A stretch of DNA of 34,994 nt from positions 1 to 34,994 of the forward strand of contig PBNW01000058.1 in the NCBI GenBank assembly GCA_002723255.1, in the 5' to 3' direction. Positions 15,307-23,033 of this stretch are shown piece after piece. A model generated the notes under the pieces. It saw only the letters and a program-made list of their open reading frames with translations, made no database searches and was not told the origin of the DNA. The position numbers and the translations under genes are program-made. This DNA is from Pelagibacterium sp. (GTDB lineage Bacteria; Pseudomonadota; Alphaproteobacteria; Rhizobiales; Devosiaceae). Within the stretch, counting starts at the first letter, position 1; the number at the start of each line of letters is the position of its first letter.

Positions 15307-16506
15307 TTGACCGATTCAAGTCGGTCCACCGCCGTGTCGGCGGCTCCTGCGTCTCTGCGCGAGCGCGCCAATGAGCCTGTCCGGCACGAACGCGAAGACG
15401 CCAAGGCGCAACCGGGCGCCAAGCGGGCAACGCGGTGGACGTCCCAACCCAAATCCGCAGGGCAACGCAAAAAGCGCGCGCCCACTTATGCGGCGCTGGA
15501 TCTGGGAACCAACAATTGTCGCCTCTTGATCGCCCGCCCGACGGAAAACGGATTCCGCGTCCTTGACGGGTTTTCGCGCATTGTGCGGCTGGGCGAGGGG
15601 CTGAGCCAGACAGGGCGGCTCTCGGAAGCCGCCATGGACCGAACGATTGAAGCGCTCAGGATCTGCAAGAGCAAGCTTGCCCAGCATGATGGTGTGAGGG
15701 CGCGTATAATTGCCACCGAAGCGTGCCGTTCGGCCACAAATTCGGCGGCATTCCTCGCCCGCGTCAAGCGCGAACTCGGGATGACCTTCGAAGTGGTCGA
15801 TCGCAAAACCGAGGCCGAACTGGCCGTAACCGGCTGCGCCGATCTGATTGAAACCGATGCGCCCGGCGCCATCCTGTTCGATATTGGCGGCGGGTCGTCC
15901 GAACTTGCCTGGCTCGATTTCCGCGGCGGGCGTCCGCGCAATCAGGGCAAGACGGCGGCGTCCATTCGCTCATGGCAGTCCTTGCCCGTGGGCGTTGTTT
16001 CGATTGCCGAAAAATTCGGTGGTGTCGATGTGACGCCGGAAATCTTCGAGGCCATGGTCAATCACGTCACCGACCAGCTTCGCCATTTTCGCGGCCGCGA
16101 AAAACTGCGCGGCATGCTGGCCAGCCATCCGGTGCATTTTCTGGGCACGTCGGGCACGGTCACCACGCTCGCCGGGCTTTATCTCGGCCTTGAACGCTAC
16201 GAACGCTCCAAGGTCGACGGGCTCTGGATGCATGCCGACGATGTTGATGCCACGATGCGTGTGTTGCTGGCCATGAGCTACGACAAGCGCACATCCAATC
16301 CCTGCATCGGCAAGGAACGCGCCGATCTGGTCATTCCCGGCTGCGCCATTTTTGAGGCAATCCGGCGCGAATGGCCGTGCCAGCGCATACGGGTTGCCGA
16401 TCGCGGGTTGCGCGAGGGCATCCTGATTTCAATGATGTCGGAGGATCGCGTCTGGATGCGCGGCCGGCCCGGACGCAGGCGCAGGGGAGCCAGCAATGCC
16501 AAATAA
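15307..16506 (+). CDS. Ppx/GppA exopolyphosphatase/guanosine pentaphosphatase family protein
   Basis: Removes terminal phosphate from polyphosphate and/or pppGpp in the cytoplasm. About 60 basic, low-complexity residues precede the actin-like ATPase fold: '[16 protein letters not shown]' (phosphate-1 motif), '[12 protein letters not shown]', '[10 protein letters not shown]', '[15 protein letters not shown]' (phosphate-2), and '[14 protein letters not shown]'. The C-terminal HD-like domain is absent, as in short alphaproteobacterial forms. The TTG at 15307 is preferred (GGAGA 6 bp upstream, 399 residues); an ATG at 15214 without a ribosome-binding site would give 430. It overlaps rlmE by 11 nt, so the two are co-translated, a common pairing in this group. 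Confidence 0.92.
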   Translation: MTDSSRSTAVSAAPASLRERANEPVRHEREDAKAQPGAKRATRWTSQPKSAGQRKKRAPTYAALDLGTNNCRLLIARPTENGFRVLDGFSRIVRLGEGLSQTGRLSEAAMDRTIEALRICKSKLAQHDGVRARIIATEACRSATNSAAFLARVKRELGMTFEVVDRKTEAELAVTGCADLIETDAPGAILFDIGGGSSELAWLDFRGGRPRNQGKTAASIRSWQSLPVGVVSIAEKFGGVDVTPEIFEAMVNHVTDQLRHFRGREKLRGMLASHPVHFLGTSGTVTTLAGLYLGLERYERSKVDGLWMHADDVDATMRVLLAMSYDKRTSNPCIGKERADLVIPGCAIFEAIRREWPCQRIRVADRGLREGILISMMSEDRVWMRGRPGRRRRGASNAK

Positions 16507-17212
16507 GCCGACCGGCAAGGGCGCAGGCCGTCGCGGTGACCGCGATCTCAAGACCCGCGTCAAGACAGCCAAGAAGCGCACCACCTCATCCACACGGTGG
16601 CTGCAACGCCAGCTCAACGACCCATATGTGGCCAAGGCCCGCGCAGAGGGCTGGCGGGCGCGTTCGGCCTACAAGCTGCTCGAACTCGACGAAAAATACG
16701 AGTTGCTGAAACCCGGCATGCGGGTGGTCGATCTGGGGGCGGCGCCCGGAGGCTGGTGTCAGGTGGCGGTCAAGGCGGTCAAATCGGATCCCGAAAACCC
16801 CAGCGTGGTCGGCATCGACTATCTCGAAATGGACCCCGTGACAGGCGCCGCGCTGCTGCAAAAGGATTTTACCGACGAGGACGCGCCCCAGGCCCTGTTC
16901 GACCTTCTGGGCGGGCACAAGGCCGATATCGTCCTTTCGGACATGGCGGCACCGACAACGGGCCACAAGCCGACCGACCATCTGCGGATCATTGCACTCG
17001 TCGAAATAGCCGCCGACTACGCGCTCGATGTATTGGCGCCGGGCGGCACATTTGTCGCCAAGGTGTTCCAGGGCGGCACCGAGCACGAGCTTCTGGCCAT
17101 GCTAAAGCGCAATTTTGCCACCACGTTCCACGCCAAGCCCCCCGCGAGCCGGTCGGAATCGGCGGAAACCTATCTGATTGCCCGGGGCTTCAAGGGGCAG
17201 CGGCAGGACTGA
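16496..17212 (+). CDS. rlmE: 23S rRNA (uridine2552-2'-O)-methyltransferase RlmE (FtsJ/RrmJ)
   Basis: A 238-residue protein that methylates U2552 in the A loop of 23S rRNA during late 50S assembly, using SAM. The K-D-K-E catalytic set is intact: Lys60 ('RSAYKLLEL'), Asp149 ('VLSDMAAP'), Lys189 ('FVAKVFQGG') and Glu224 ('SAETYLIAR'). The SAM motif is 'DLGAAPGGW' at residues 79-87. A basic N-terminal extension of about 40 residues is typical of alphaproteobacterial homologues. It overlaps the upstream phosphatase gene. Confidence 0.96.
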   Translation: MPNKPTGKGAGRRGDRDLKTRVKTAKKRTTSSTRWLQRQLNDPYVAKARAEGWRARSAYKLLELDEKYELLKPGMRVVDLGAAPGGWCQVAVKAVKSDPENPSVVGIDYLEMDPVTGAALLQKDFTDEDAPQALFDLLGGHKADIVLSDMAAPTTGHKPTDHLRIIALVEIAADYALDVLAPGGTFVAKVFQGGTEHELLAMLKRNFATTFHAKPPASRSESAETYLIARGFKGQRQD

Positions 17213-17215
17213 GGC

Positions 17216-17345
17216 TTAGAGCGTGTCCAGCAAAAGCATGTCCTCGACGCGATTGGGGATGGAAGCGGTTTTGCGGTTCGGACACGCGACAAAACAAAGG
17301 CTTAGAGCCAAGAATTTGATTCAATCAAATCCTGGACGGCTCTAA
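17216..17345. repeat. Intergenic double-hairpin repeat, copy 1
   Basis: Two hairpins. The first has arms GCGTGTCC (17221-17228) and GGACACGC (17280-17287) enclosing AGCAAAAGC...GCGGTTTTGCG. The second has arms TAGAGCC (17303-17309) and GGCTCTA (17338-17344) with an inner GATTTGATT/AATCAAATC-type palindrome. Copy 2 lies at 22909-23033. It sits between convergent rlmE and the MFS gene and can act as a bidirectional terminator. The last three bases, CTA, are the TAG stop of the leftward MFS gene. Confidence 0.85.
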
Positions 17346-18940
17346 AAGCGCGGCGAACGGCCCTGGTAGCCTTGCTGTTCCGCCTTTTCCAGCGCCGCCT
17401 GACGCTGGGTTGCCGTGCGCTGCCCGGAAATGTCGCTGCCCGCTTCCTTCTCGAGCCGCAGATAGGGCACGATGGCAAGAAGCGATATGGCGGCGATCAC
17501 GAAAAAGGCCGTGTGAAAATCGTCAACGCCCAGCGGCTGGCCGCGCAGATGGCTCGAAACCTCCAGCACACCGCCGGCTGTGGCGACAGCAAGCGCCGTC
17601 GCGATCGGGCGCATGACGGCATGAATGGCGGTTGCCGGCCCGGCCTCGTCCTCGTCGATATCGGCAAAGGCCAGCGCATTCTGGCCGGTAAAATAGAGCG
17701 AGCGAACAATGCCCACGACAAAAATCACCACCATCATCACGATGATCGGGGTCTGGGGTACGAAAGTGCCCTTGATGGCCAGGCCCAGGGCAGACAGCAC
17801 ACCGGCTGTCATAAGGGCGGTGCGAAACCCGATGCGCTGATAAATCGGCTTGGCGATGAATTTCATGCACAGGGCGCCGATGGCGCCGACAAACGTGATC
17901 ATTCCCGATTCGAACGGGGTATAGCCGAAACCGACCTGCAGCATGAGCGGCAGCAGAAAAGGGGTTGCCCCCGCGCCGATCAGAAAAAGCGACGTGCCGG
18001 CAATGACCGCCCTGTAGGACGGATGCACGAAAATCCGTGGGTCAAGCAGCGGATGCTCGATCCGCAGCGCGTATGGCACGTAGATGACGGCCGCGGCGAT
18101 GCCAACGGCCGTGGAAACCAGAGCAACCCAAAGCGGCAGCACGGGCATCGAAAGCAGGGAGAGCCCGAAAACGATCCCGGAAAAGGCGATGGCCGAAAGA
18201 AAGAACCCGGGAAAATCCATGGGCCGTTGGGTGGCGGACTCCACGTGGGGCAGGTATTTGGTGATGAGAATCACACCGGCCAGCCCGATCGGTACGTTGA
18301 TGATGAAGATCCAGTGCCAGGACAAAAACGTGGTCAGGAACCCGCCGACCGGAGGGCCGAGCGTGGGGCCGATCAGGGCCGGAATGGTCAGCCACGCCAT
18401 GGCGTTGACCAGATCCTTGCGTTCGGTGGTGCGCAACAGGATGAGGCGGGCAAGCGGGCTCATCATCGCCCCGCCCATGCCTTTGAGGAATCGCGCAATG
18501 ATGAATTCAGGCAACGATCCGGAAAAGGCGCAGGCGATCGATCCCGCGATAAACACCAAAATTGCCGCACGGAAAACCGTCTTGGCGCCGAACTTGTCGG
18601 CCAGCCACGCGCTGATCGGAATGAAGATGGCAAGGGCCACGAAATAGGCGGTAAACGCCAGCTTCAGAGCGACCGGCGTCGTGCCGATATCGGCCGCAAT
18701 GGCTGGCAGCGAGGTGGCGATGACTGTCGCGTCCATGTTTTCCATAAACAGGGCGACCGCCAGGATGAGCGGGATCAGACGGGACAATAAACCGGACCGA
18801 GGCTGGATATTTTTCTTGTTGGCCGCATCATTGCCGCTAAGGCTGAGCGTGACAATGCGTAGAAAGGATAAATTCCACCAGGCGAACCTTTCACCGCTCC
18901 CGCGCGTTGACGCAGCGGGTTTCTCCGATCGGGCAGGCAC
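17342..18940 (-). CDS. DHA2-family MFS multidrug exporter (EmrB/QacA type)
   Basis: An inner-membrane proton-driven drug exporter with about 14 hydrophobic helices. MFS signatures: 'MENMDATVIATSLPAIAADIG' in TM1, 'WLADKFGAKTVFRA' (motif A) after TM2, 'LKGMGGAMMSPLARLILLRT' (motif B/C region), and 'WRWIF'-like 'WHWIFIINVPIGL'. The coding frame is open to a GTG at 18940, but no ATG occurs before TM1. The first 50 residues are polar and not conserved-looking, so the true start may be a TTG near 18787; neither has a clear ribosome-binding site. It is divergent from the lipid kinase gene. Its TAG stop lies inside the repeat at 17216-17345. Confidence 0.88.
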   Translation of the reverse strand: MPARSEKPAASTRGSGERFAWWNLSFLRIVTLSLSGNDAANKKNIQPRSGLLSRLIPLILAVALFMENMDATVIATSLPAIAADIGTTPVALKLAFTAYFVALAIFIPISAWLADKFGAKTVFRAAILVFIAGSIACAFSGSLPEFIIARFLKGMGGAMMSPLARLILLRTTERKDLVNAMAWLTIPALIGPTLGPPVGGFLTTFLSWHWIFIINVPIGLAGVILITKYLPHVESATQRPMDFPGFFLSAIAFSGIVFGLSLLSMPVLPLWVALVSTAVGIAAAVIYVPYALRIEHPLLDPRIFVHPSYRAVIAGTSLFLIGAGATPFLLPLMLQVGFGYTPFESGMITFVGAIGALCMKFIAKPIYQRIGFRTALMTAGVLSALGLAIKGTFVPQTPIIVMMVVIFVVGIVRSLYFTGQNALAFADIDEDEAGPATAIHAVMRPIATALAVATAGGVLEVSSHLRGQPLGVDDFHTAFFVIAAISLLAIVPYLRLEKEAGSDISGQRTATQRQAALEKAEQQGYQGRSPRF

Positions 18941-18941
18941 A

Positions 18942-19913
18942 ATGACTCAACGTCGCTTCCATCTCGTCCTCAATGTAAACTCCGGTACCGTTCAGGCGCT
19001 GGGGGTGACGTCCGACACGCTTCGGGCGATGTTCGCCGCACACGGGTTGGAGGTCACCATTGACGCCGATCCTCAGACCGAACTGTCCGATCGCATCCGC
19101 AACGCGATCGAAAGTGATGCCGATACGATCATTGCCGCCGGAGGTGACGGCACGGTGACGGCCCTTGCCACCGCGATTATTCATTCCGACAAGAACCTGG
19201 CCATTCTGCCGCTCGGCACGGCCAACCTGCTGGCGCGCGACCTGGGCATGCCCCTTGATCTGGACGAGGCGATAGAGGCTTTGCGCGATGTGGAACCGCT
19301 TGCCATCGACGTTTCGGAAGTCAACGGCACGATTTTCCTGCACAAGGCCGTCATCGGCGTCATTCCCGAGCTCGCTGCCGGTCGGGAATACATCCGGGGG
19401 CAGGGCATGGGTGCCAAGATCGGCTTCATGCGCTATTTCTACCGTCGCATTTCGCGGGCCCGTCGGCTGGCGCTGGAGATCGCAACCGGCGACGGCCAGT
19501 CCAGAATTGAACGCGTACAGGCCATCGCTGTGGCCACCAACGCCTATGATGAAGGGCTGGGACGGTTTTTCCATCGCGATAAACTCGATACAGGGCTGCT
19601 CACCATCTATGTCCTGCGTCACCTCCGGATCGGCGACGTGTTCAGGCTCGCCACCGGCATGCTGGCCGGCCATTGGCGCGACTATGAAGCGCTTGATATA
19701 TCGACGGCCCGTTCGGTAACCATACGCACCAAAAAGCCAAGGCTTCAGCTGATGATAGACGGAGAAGTGCAATCCATGGAGGCCCCCTTGGAATTCAAGA
19801 TCTACCCCCGCGCCCTCTCGGTTCTGGCGCCGCTCCGGGCCATCAAGGAAGAGATGGCCGACGAACAGGCCGAAGCAGTCGCGCAGCCAGGAGCCACGGG
19901 GCAGCCCGCCTGA
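18942..19913 (+). CDS. Diacylglycerol kinase-like lipid kinase (YegS/DagK family)
   Basis: A 323-residue soluble lipid kinase. The nucleotide motif GGDGT is at residues 67-71, preceded by 'DTIIAA' and followed by 'LAILPLGTANLLARDLGMP', both standard for the DAGK catalytic domain (PF00781). The C-terminal beta domain ends with 'LQLMIDGEVQSMEAPLEFKIYPRALSVL', typical of YegS/DgkB proteins. It phosphorylates diacylglycerol or a related lipid. The longer frame upstream (from 18681) overlaps the divergent MFS gene and is rejected. It overlaps the phosphoesterase gene by TGATG, suggesting a two-gene operon. Confidence 0.92.
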   Translation: MTQRRFHLVLNVNSGTVQALGVTSDTLRAMFAAHGLEVTIDADPQTELSDRIRNAIESDADTIIAAGGDGTVTALATAIIHSDKNLAILPLGTANLLARDLGMPLDLDEAIEALRDVEPLAIDVSEVNGTIFLHKAVIGVIPELAAGREYIRGQGMGAKIGFMRYFYRRISRARRLALEIATGDGQSRIERVQAIAVATNAYDEGLGRFFHRDKLDTGLLTIYVLRHLRIGDVFRLATGMLAGHWRDYEALDISTARSVTIRTKKPRLQLMIDGEVQSMEAPLEFKIYPRALSVLAPLRAIKEEMADEQAEAVAQPGATGQPA

Positions 19914-20743
19914 TGCGACTTGTCCACCTCTCCGACCTGCATTTCGGTCATCACGACGACAGCGTCGTTGCCTCGATGGCCGCTGAAATTGCGGCCCAGA
20001 AGCCAGAGCTCATTGTTGTCTCGGGAGATTTCACCCAGATCGGCACAGCCGCAGAGTTTGCCCGCGCTCGCGACTTTCTCGATCGGTTGCCCGCCCCCTT
20101 TATCTCGGTCCCCGGCAATCACGATGTCCCCGAGCGCAATCTCATCAAGCGCTTCGTGAACCCATACGGCCACTACCGCCGATATATCGACAACGAACTC
20201 GAACCGTTTCTGCATCGCGACGGCGTTGCGCTGGCCGGGCTCAAGACGTCCCGGCGCGCCAATTTTCATTCGCTCAACTGGTCCGATGGTGCGATCAGCA
20301 AGACGCAGCTCCAACGTCTTGAGACCCGATTTGCCGAGGTGCCGGCCGACACCGTCAAGATCGTGATCGCCCATCATCCCCTGCTGCACCCCGAAGAGCC
20401 CATGGCGCGGCACCAGAACAGGGTGCGCCGCGCCGACAGGGCTCTGAAGGTCTTCTCGCGCATTGGTGTGCGGCTGGTGCTCTCGGGCCATTTTCACATG
20501 TCCTATGTTCGCCGCCATGCCCATGCGGGCGAGGTGCGCGCGGCCGTTCCCAGCGGACCGCGCGAAAGCAGCGAAGGCCATATCCTGGTCGCCCAGGCCG
20601 CCTCGACGACATCGACCCGGCTGCGGGGAGAACCCAACGCCTACAACCTCATCGATATCGATGGGCAGGAAATCACCATAACGGTGCGCGAGTGGCTGGG
20701 AGACGGTTGGACCACGCGCGAGAAGGCGCGGGAAGCCGCTTGA
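19913..20743 (+). CDS. Calcineurin-like metallophosphoesterase
   Basis: A 276-residue enzyme with all metal-binding motifs of the family: D8-x-H10 ('LSDLHFG'), G38-D39 ('VVSGDFTQ'), G-N-H-D at 68-71 ('VPGNHDVP'), His154-His155 ('VIAHHPLL'), and His193/His195 ('LSGHFHM'). Two metals would be bound. The substrate could be a cyclic nucleotide (CpdA-like), lipid phosphate or UDP-sugar. Coupling to the lipid kinase gene hints at phospholipid turnover, but that is inference. Confidence 0.93.
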   Translation: MRLVHLSDLHFGHHDDSVVASMAAEIAAQKPELIVVSGDFTQIGTAAEFARARDFLDRLPAPFISVPGNHDVPERNLIKRFVNPYGHYRRYIDNELEPFLHRDGVALAGLKTSRRANFHSLNWSDGAISKTQLQRLETRFAEVPADTVKIVIAHHPLLHPEEPMARHQNRVRRADRALKVFSRIGVRLVLSGHFHMSYVRRHAHAGEVRAAVPSGPRESSEGHILVAQAASTTSTRLRGEPNAYNLIDIDGQEITITVREWLGDGWTTREKAREAA

Positions 20744-21044
20744 AGCGGACGCTCGATCTGCGCACCGGCGAGCCGGTCTGGCAGACGGGACGCCACGCCT
20801 GCTGAAAAAACCAACCGAACGGGTCTCCACGGCCCTCACAGGTCGAATCGATACCGATGCGGATATTTTCGCGCTCTGAACAGCCCGCGGCAATTGGGCT
20901 GGCCCAGGTGCCACACCGGACGTTTTTTGTGCAAATGGGGGCCGTGCTGGCTGCGCATACGCCTTAAAAGAGCTTTTATCGCGTTGACAAGTGGCGGTGT
21001 TCCCCGTTTATCGGGCAACTTCGCACCAATTCCCGAGAGGCTTC
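20744..21044. promoter_or_regulatory. Gap with candidate promoter for glycosyltransferase gene
   Basis: A 301-bp stretch with no convincing gene. TTGACA at 20984-20989, a 17-bp spacer and TTTATC at 21007-21012 form a plausible sigma70 promoter 33 bp before the glycosyltransferase start. The -35 is perfect and the -10 is weak. A 21-codon open fragment at 20740-20805 is described under findings. Confidence 0.45.
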
Positions 21045-21785
21045 ATGCGGCTCGTTTTTGTAATCCCCGCCTACAATGAAGAGGCAATGATCGGTCAGTG
21101 CCTCGACGCGGTGATGGCCGAAATCAAGCGCAGCGGACACCCCGCCGACGTGGTCGTTGTCGACAACGCCTCCACTGACCGGACCGGCGAGATCGCCGCG
21201 AGCTATGCCGGTGTGCGGGTCGTCAAGGAAACCAACAAGGGCCTCGTGCATGCCCGTCACGCCGGTTTCGTCGCCTCGGAAGGCTATGACCTGGTCGCCA
21301 ATATCGACGCCGATACCATGGTCCCGGAAGGCTGGCTGACCACGGTTTTTGACGAATTCGAAGCCCATCCCAAGCTCGTCTGCGTGTCCGGTCCCTATCA
21401 CTACTACGACCTCAAGCGCAGCCAACTGGCCCTGGTCGAGGTGTTCTACGCCTTCACCTACTGCACTTACATCCTGAGTCGGTTCATCCTGCGCGTCGGA
21501 TCGGTGATCCACGGCGGCAATTTCGTTTTCCGCCGCGAGGCCTGGGAACAGACCGGTGGCTATGACCGCTCCATCACCTTCTACGGCGAGGACACCGACG
21601 TCGCCGTGCGGCTCTCCAAGATCGGTCCGGTCAAATGGACCCACAAGCTGCGCATGAACACATCGGGCCGCAGGATCGAGAAGGAAGGCATCATCCGGAC
21701 CGGTCTGGTCTATGCCAAGAACTTCTTTTCCATGACGTTTCGCGGCAAGCCGGCGACGGTCGACTATCAGGATATCCGCGAATAG
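21045..21785 (+). CDS. Family 2 glycosyltransferase
   Basis: A 246-residue GT-A fold enzyme. 'VFVIPAYNEEAMIGQCLDAV' is the nucleotide-sugar binding start; 'VVVDNASTDRTGEIA' follows; the DxD motif is Asp88-Ala-Asp90 in 'ANIDADT'; and 'FYGEDTDVAVRLSKIG' supplies the catalytic-base region. The acceptor is unknown. A hydrophobic patch near residues 130-165 ('YAFTYCTYILSRFILRVGSVI') suggests peripheral membrane contact. The start is the ATG preceded by GAGAGG. Confidence 0.9.
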   Translation: MRLVFVIPAYNEEAMIGQCLDAVMAEIKRSGHPADVVVVDNASTDRTGEIAASYAGVRVVKETNKGLVHARHAGFVASEGYDLVANIDADTMVPEGWLTTVFDEFEAHPKLVCVSGPYHYYDLKRSQLALVEVFYAFTYCTYILSRFILRVGSVIHGGNFVFRREAWEQTGGYDRSITFYGEDTDVAVRLSKIGPVKWTHKLRMNTSGRRIEKEGIIRTGLVYAKNFFSMTFRGKPATVDYQDIRE

Positions 21786-21893
21786 CCCGCGCCTGCGCAA
21801 AAAAATCTATACCCCCGTGTCGGGATCGGCGAAGCTGGTCCGTCTTAACCCTGAGGGCGCAGATGCGCTTCGGGAACAATTGAGGACGACACA

Positions 21894-22307
21894 ATGACCA
21901 AGATGATTTTCGTGAACCTGCCGGTTCGGGATCTTGCAGCGGCCACAAGCTTTTACGAGGCGATCGGCTGCACCAAAAATGCCGACTTCTCCAGCGATGA
22001 AGTCTCTTCGATGATGTGGTCGGATGCGATCACCTTCATGTTGCTCACGCACGACTATTTCTCCACCTTCACGACCAGGCCGATTGCCGACGCCCATGCC
22101 GCGGCCGGCGCGTTGATCGCGCTGTCCTGTGACAGCCGTGAGGCGGTCGATGCGATTACCGAAGCGGCCGGCAAGGCGGGCGGCAAAGCCGACATCCGCG
22201 AGCCCCAGGACTTGGGCTTCATGTATGGCCGTGCATTCGAAGATCCCGATGGCAATATCTTCGAGCCGGTCTGGATGAACATGGAAGAGGCCTCCGGCGC
22301 ACAATAG
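21894..22307 (+). CDS. VOC family protein (glyoxalase/dioxygenase-like)
   Basis: A 137-residue protein with the paired beta-alpha-beta-beta-beta layout: 'MIFVNLPVRDLAAATSFYEAIGCT' at the N-terminus and 'FMYGRAFEDPDGNIFEPVWMNM' at the end, the latter with the conserved Glu (E-x-V-W) metal ligand. It is close to the PhnB/lactoylglutathione-lyase-like subgroup whose substrate is unknown. The ATG is overlapped by the TGA of a 26-codon open frame. It is followed after 11 bp by a DUF6151 gene, and the two probably form an operon. Confidence 0.88.
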   Translation: MTKMIFVNLPVRDLAAATSFYEAIGCTKNADFSSDEVSSMMWSDAITFMLLTHDYFSTFTTRPIADAHAAAGALIALSCDSREAVDAITEAAGKAGGKADIREPQDLGFMYGRAFEDPDGNIFEPVWMNMEEASGAQ

Positions 22308-22318
22308 GGAGGTTCGAT

Positions 22319-22873
22319 ATGTCCGAGACCACCGAGATAAGCTGTGGGTGCGGCAAAGCTGCGCTGACACTGCACCAGGGCCCGTTCATTGCCACGGAAT
22401 GCCATTGCACAAGCTGCCGCACGGCAGGTGAAGCTCTCGCCGAGCTGCCGCTGGCCCGTCCAATGATCGGCCAGAACGGGGGTACCCATTTTGTCCTCTA
22501 CCGCAAGGACCGGGTGACGTTTTCAAAAGGGCTGGACGTGCTGGTCGCCTACCGCATCAAGCCGGACTCCCCGACCCGTCGTGTCGTCGCCTCATGCTGC
22601 AATACGCCGATTTTCCTGGAATTCCAGAATGGTCACTGGCTTAGTCTCTACGGCAGCCTGTGGCCGGATGGCGCGGTGCCACCAGCCGATTTGCGGACCG
22701 TCGTTGCCGATCGCGAGGGTCTGCCTCCGCTCGACGACGCCATTCCCGCAGGCAAGCTCCAGACTGCAAGATTTTACGCCCGGCTGCTCGGAGCCTGGAT
22801 TGCGATGGGGTTCAAGTCGCCGACCATTGAGCTGTCGCATCCCGACCGGGCGATTTCAGATATTGCTGCATAG
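22319..22873 (+). CDS. DUF6151 / GFA-like zinc protein
   Basis: A 184-residue protein with cysteines arranged like glutathione-dependent formaldehyde-activating (GFA/CENP-V) proteins: Cys9/Cys11 in 'SCGCGKAAL', Cys28/Cys30/Cys33 in 'ECHCTSCR', and Cys93/Cys94 in 'ASCCNTPI'. The rest ('VLYRKDRVTFSKGLDVLVAYRI', 'HWLSLYGSLWPDGAVPPADLRTV') matches the DUF6151 subgroup. It likely binds two zinc ions. Enzymatic activity is not established for the subgroup. Confidence 0.8.
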   Translation: MSETTEISCGCGKAALTLHQGPFIATECHCTSCRTAGEALAELPLARPMIGQNGGTHFVLYRKDRVTFSKGLDVLVAYRIKPDSPTRRVVASCCNTPIFLEFQNGHWLSLYGSLWPDGAVPPADLRTVVADREGLPPLDDAIPAGKLQTARFYARLLGAWIAMGFKSPTIELSHPDRAISDIAA

Positions 22874-22908
22874 CTTGCGGATCAGGGCCGGTGCGGTCGG
22901 CAGGGCAG

Positions 22909-23033
22909 CTAGATTCAGCAAAAGCACGTCCTCGACGCGATCGGGGATGGAAACGGTTTGGCGGTTCGAACACGCGACAAAACAAGGGTTTAGAGCCAAG
23001 GATTTGATTCAGGCAAATCCTGAACGGCTCTAA
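22909..23033. repeat. Intergenic double-hairpin repeat, copy 2
   Basis: About 80-85 per cent identical by eye to 17216-17345. It shares AGCAAAAGCA-GTCCTCGACGCGAT and GGGGATGGAA-CGGTTT, then CACGCGACAAAACAA, and the second hairpin TAGAGCC (22991-22997) / GGCTCTA (23026-23032). The left outer arm (GCGTGTCC in copy 1) is largely deleted here. It lies between the convergent DUF6151 and FAD-oxidoreductase genes, and its final CTA (23030-23032) is the TAG stop of the leftward gene. Confidence 0.85.

Noticed and set aside
17372-18790. Long rightward frame (about 470 codons) opposite the MFS exporter.
   Set aside because: Arg/Gly/Asp-rich composition and no domains; the leftward frame is a clear membrane transporter.
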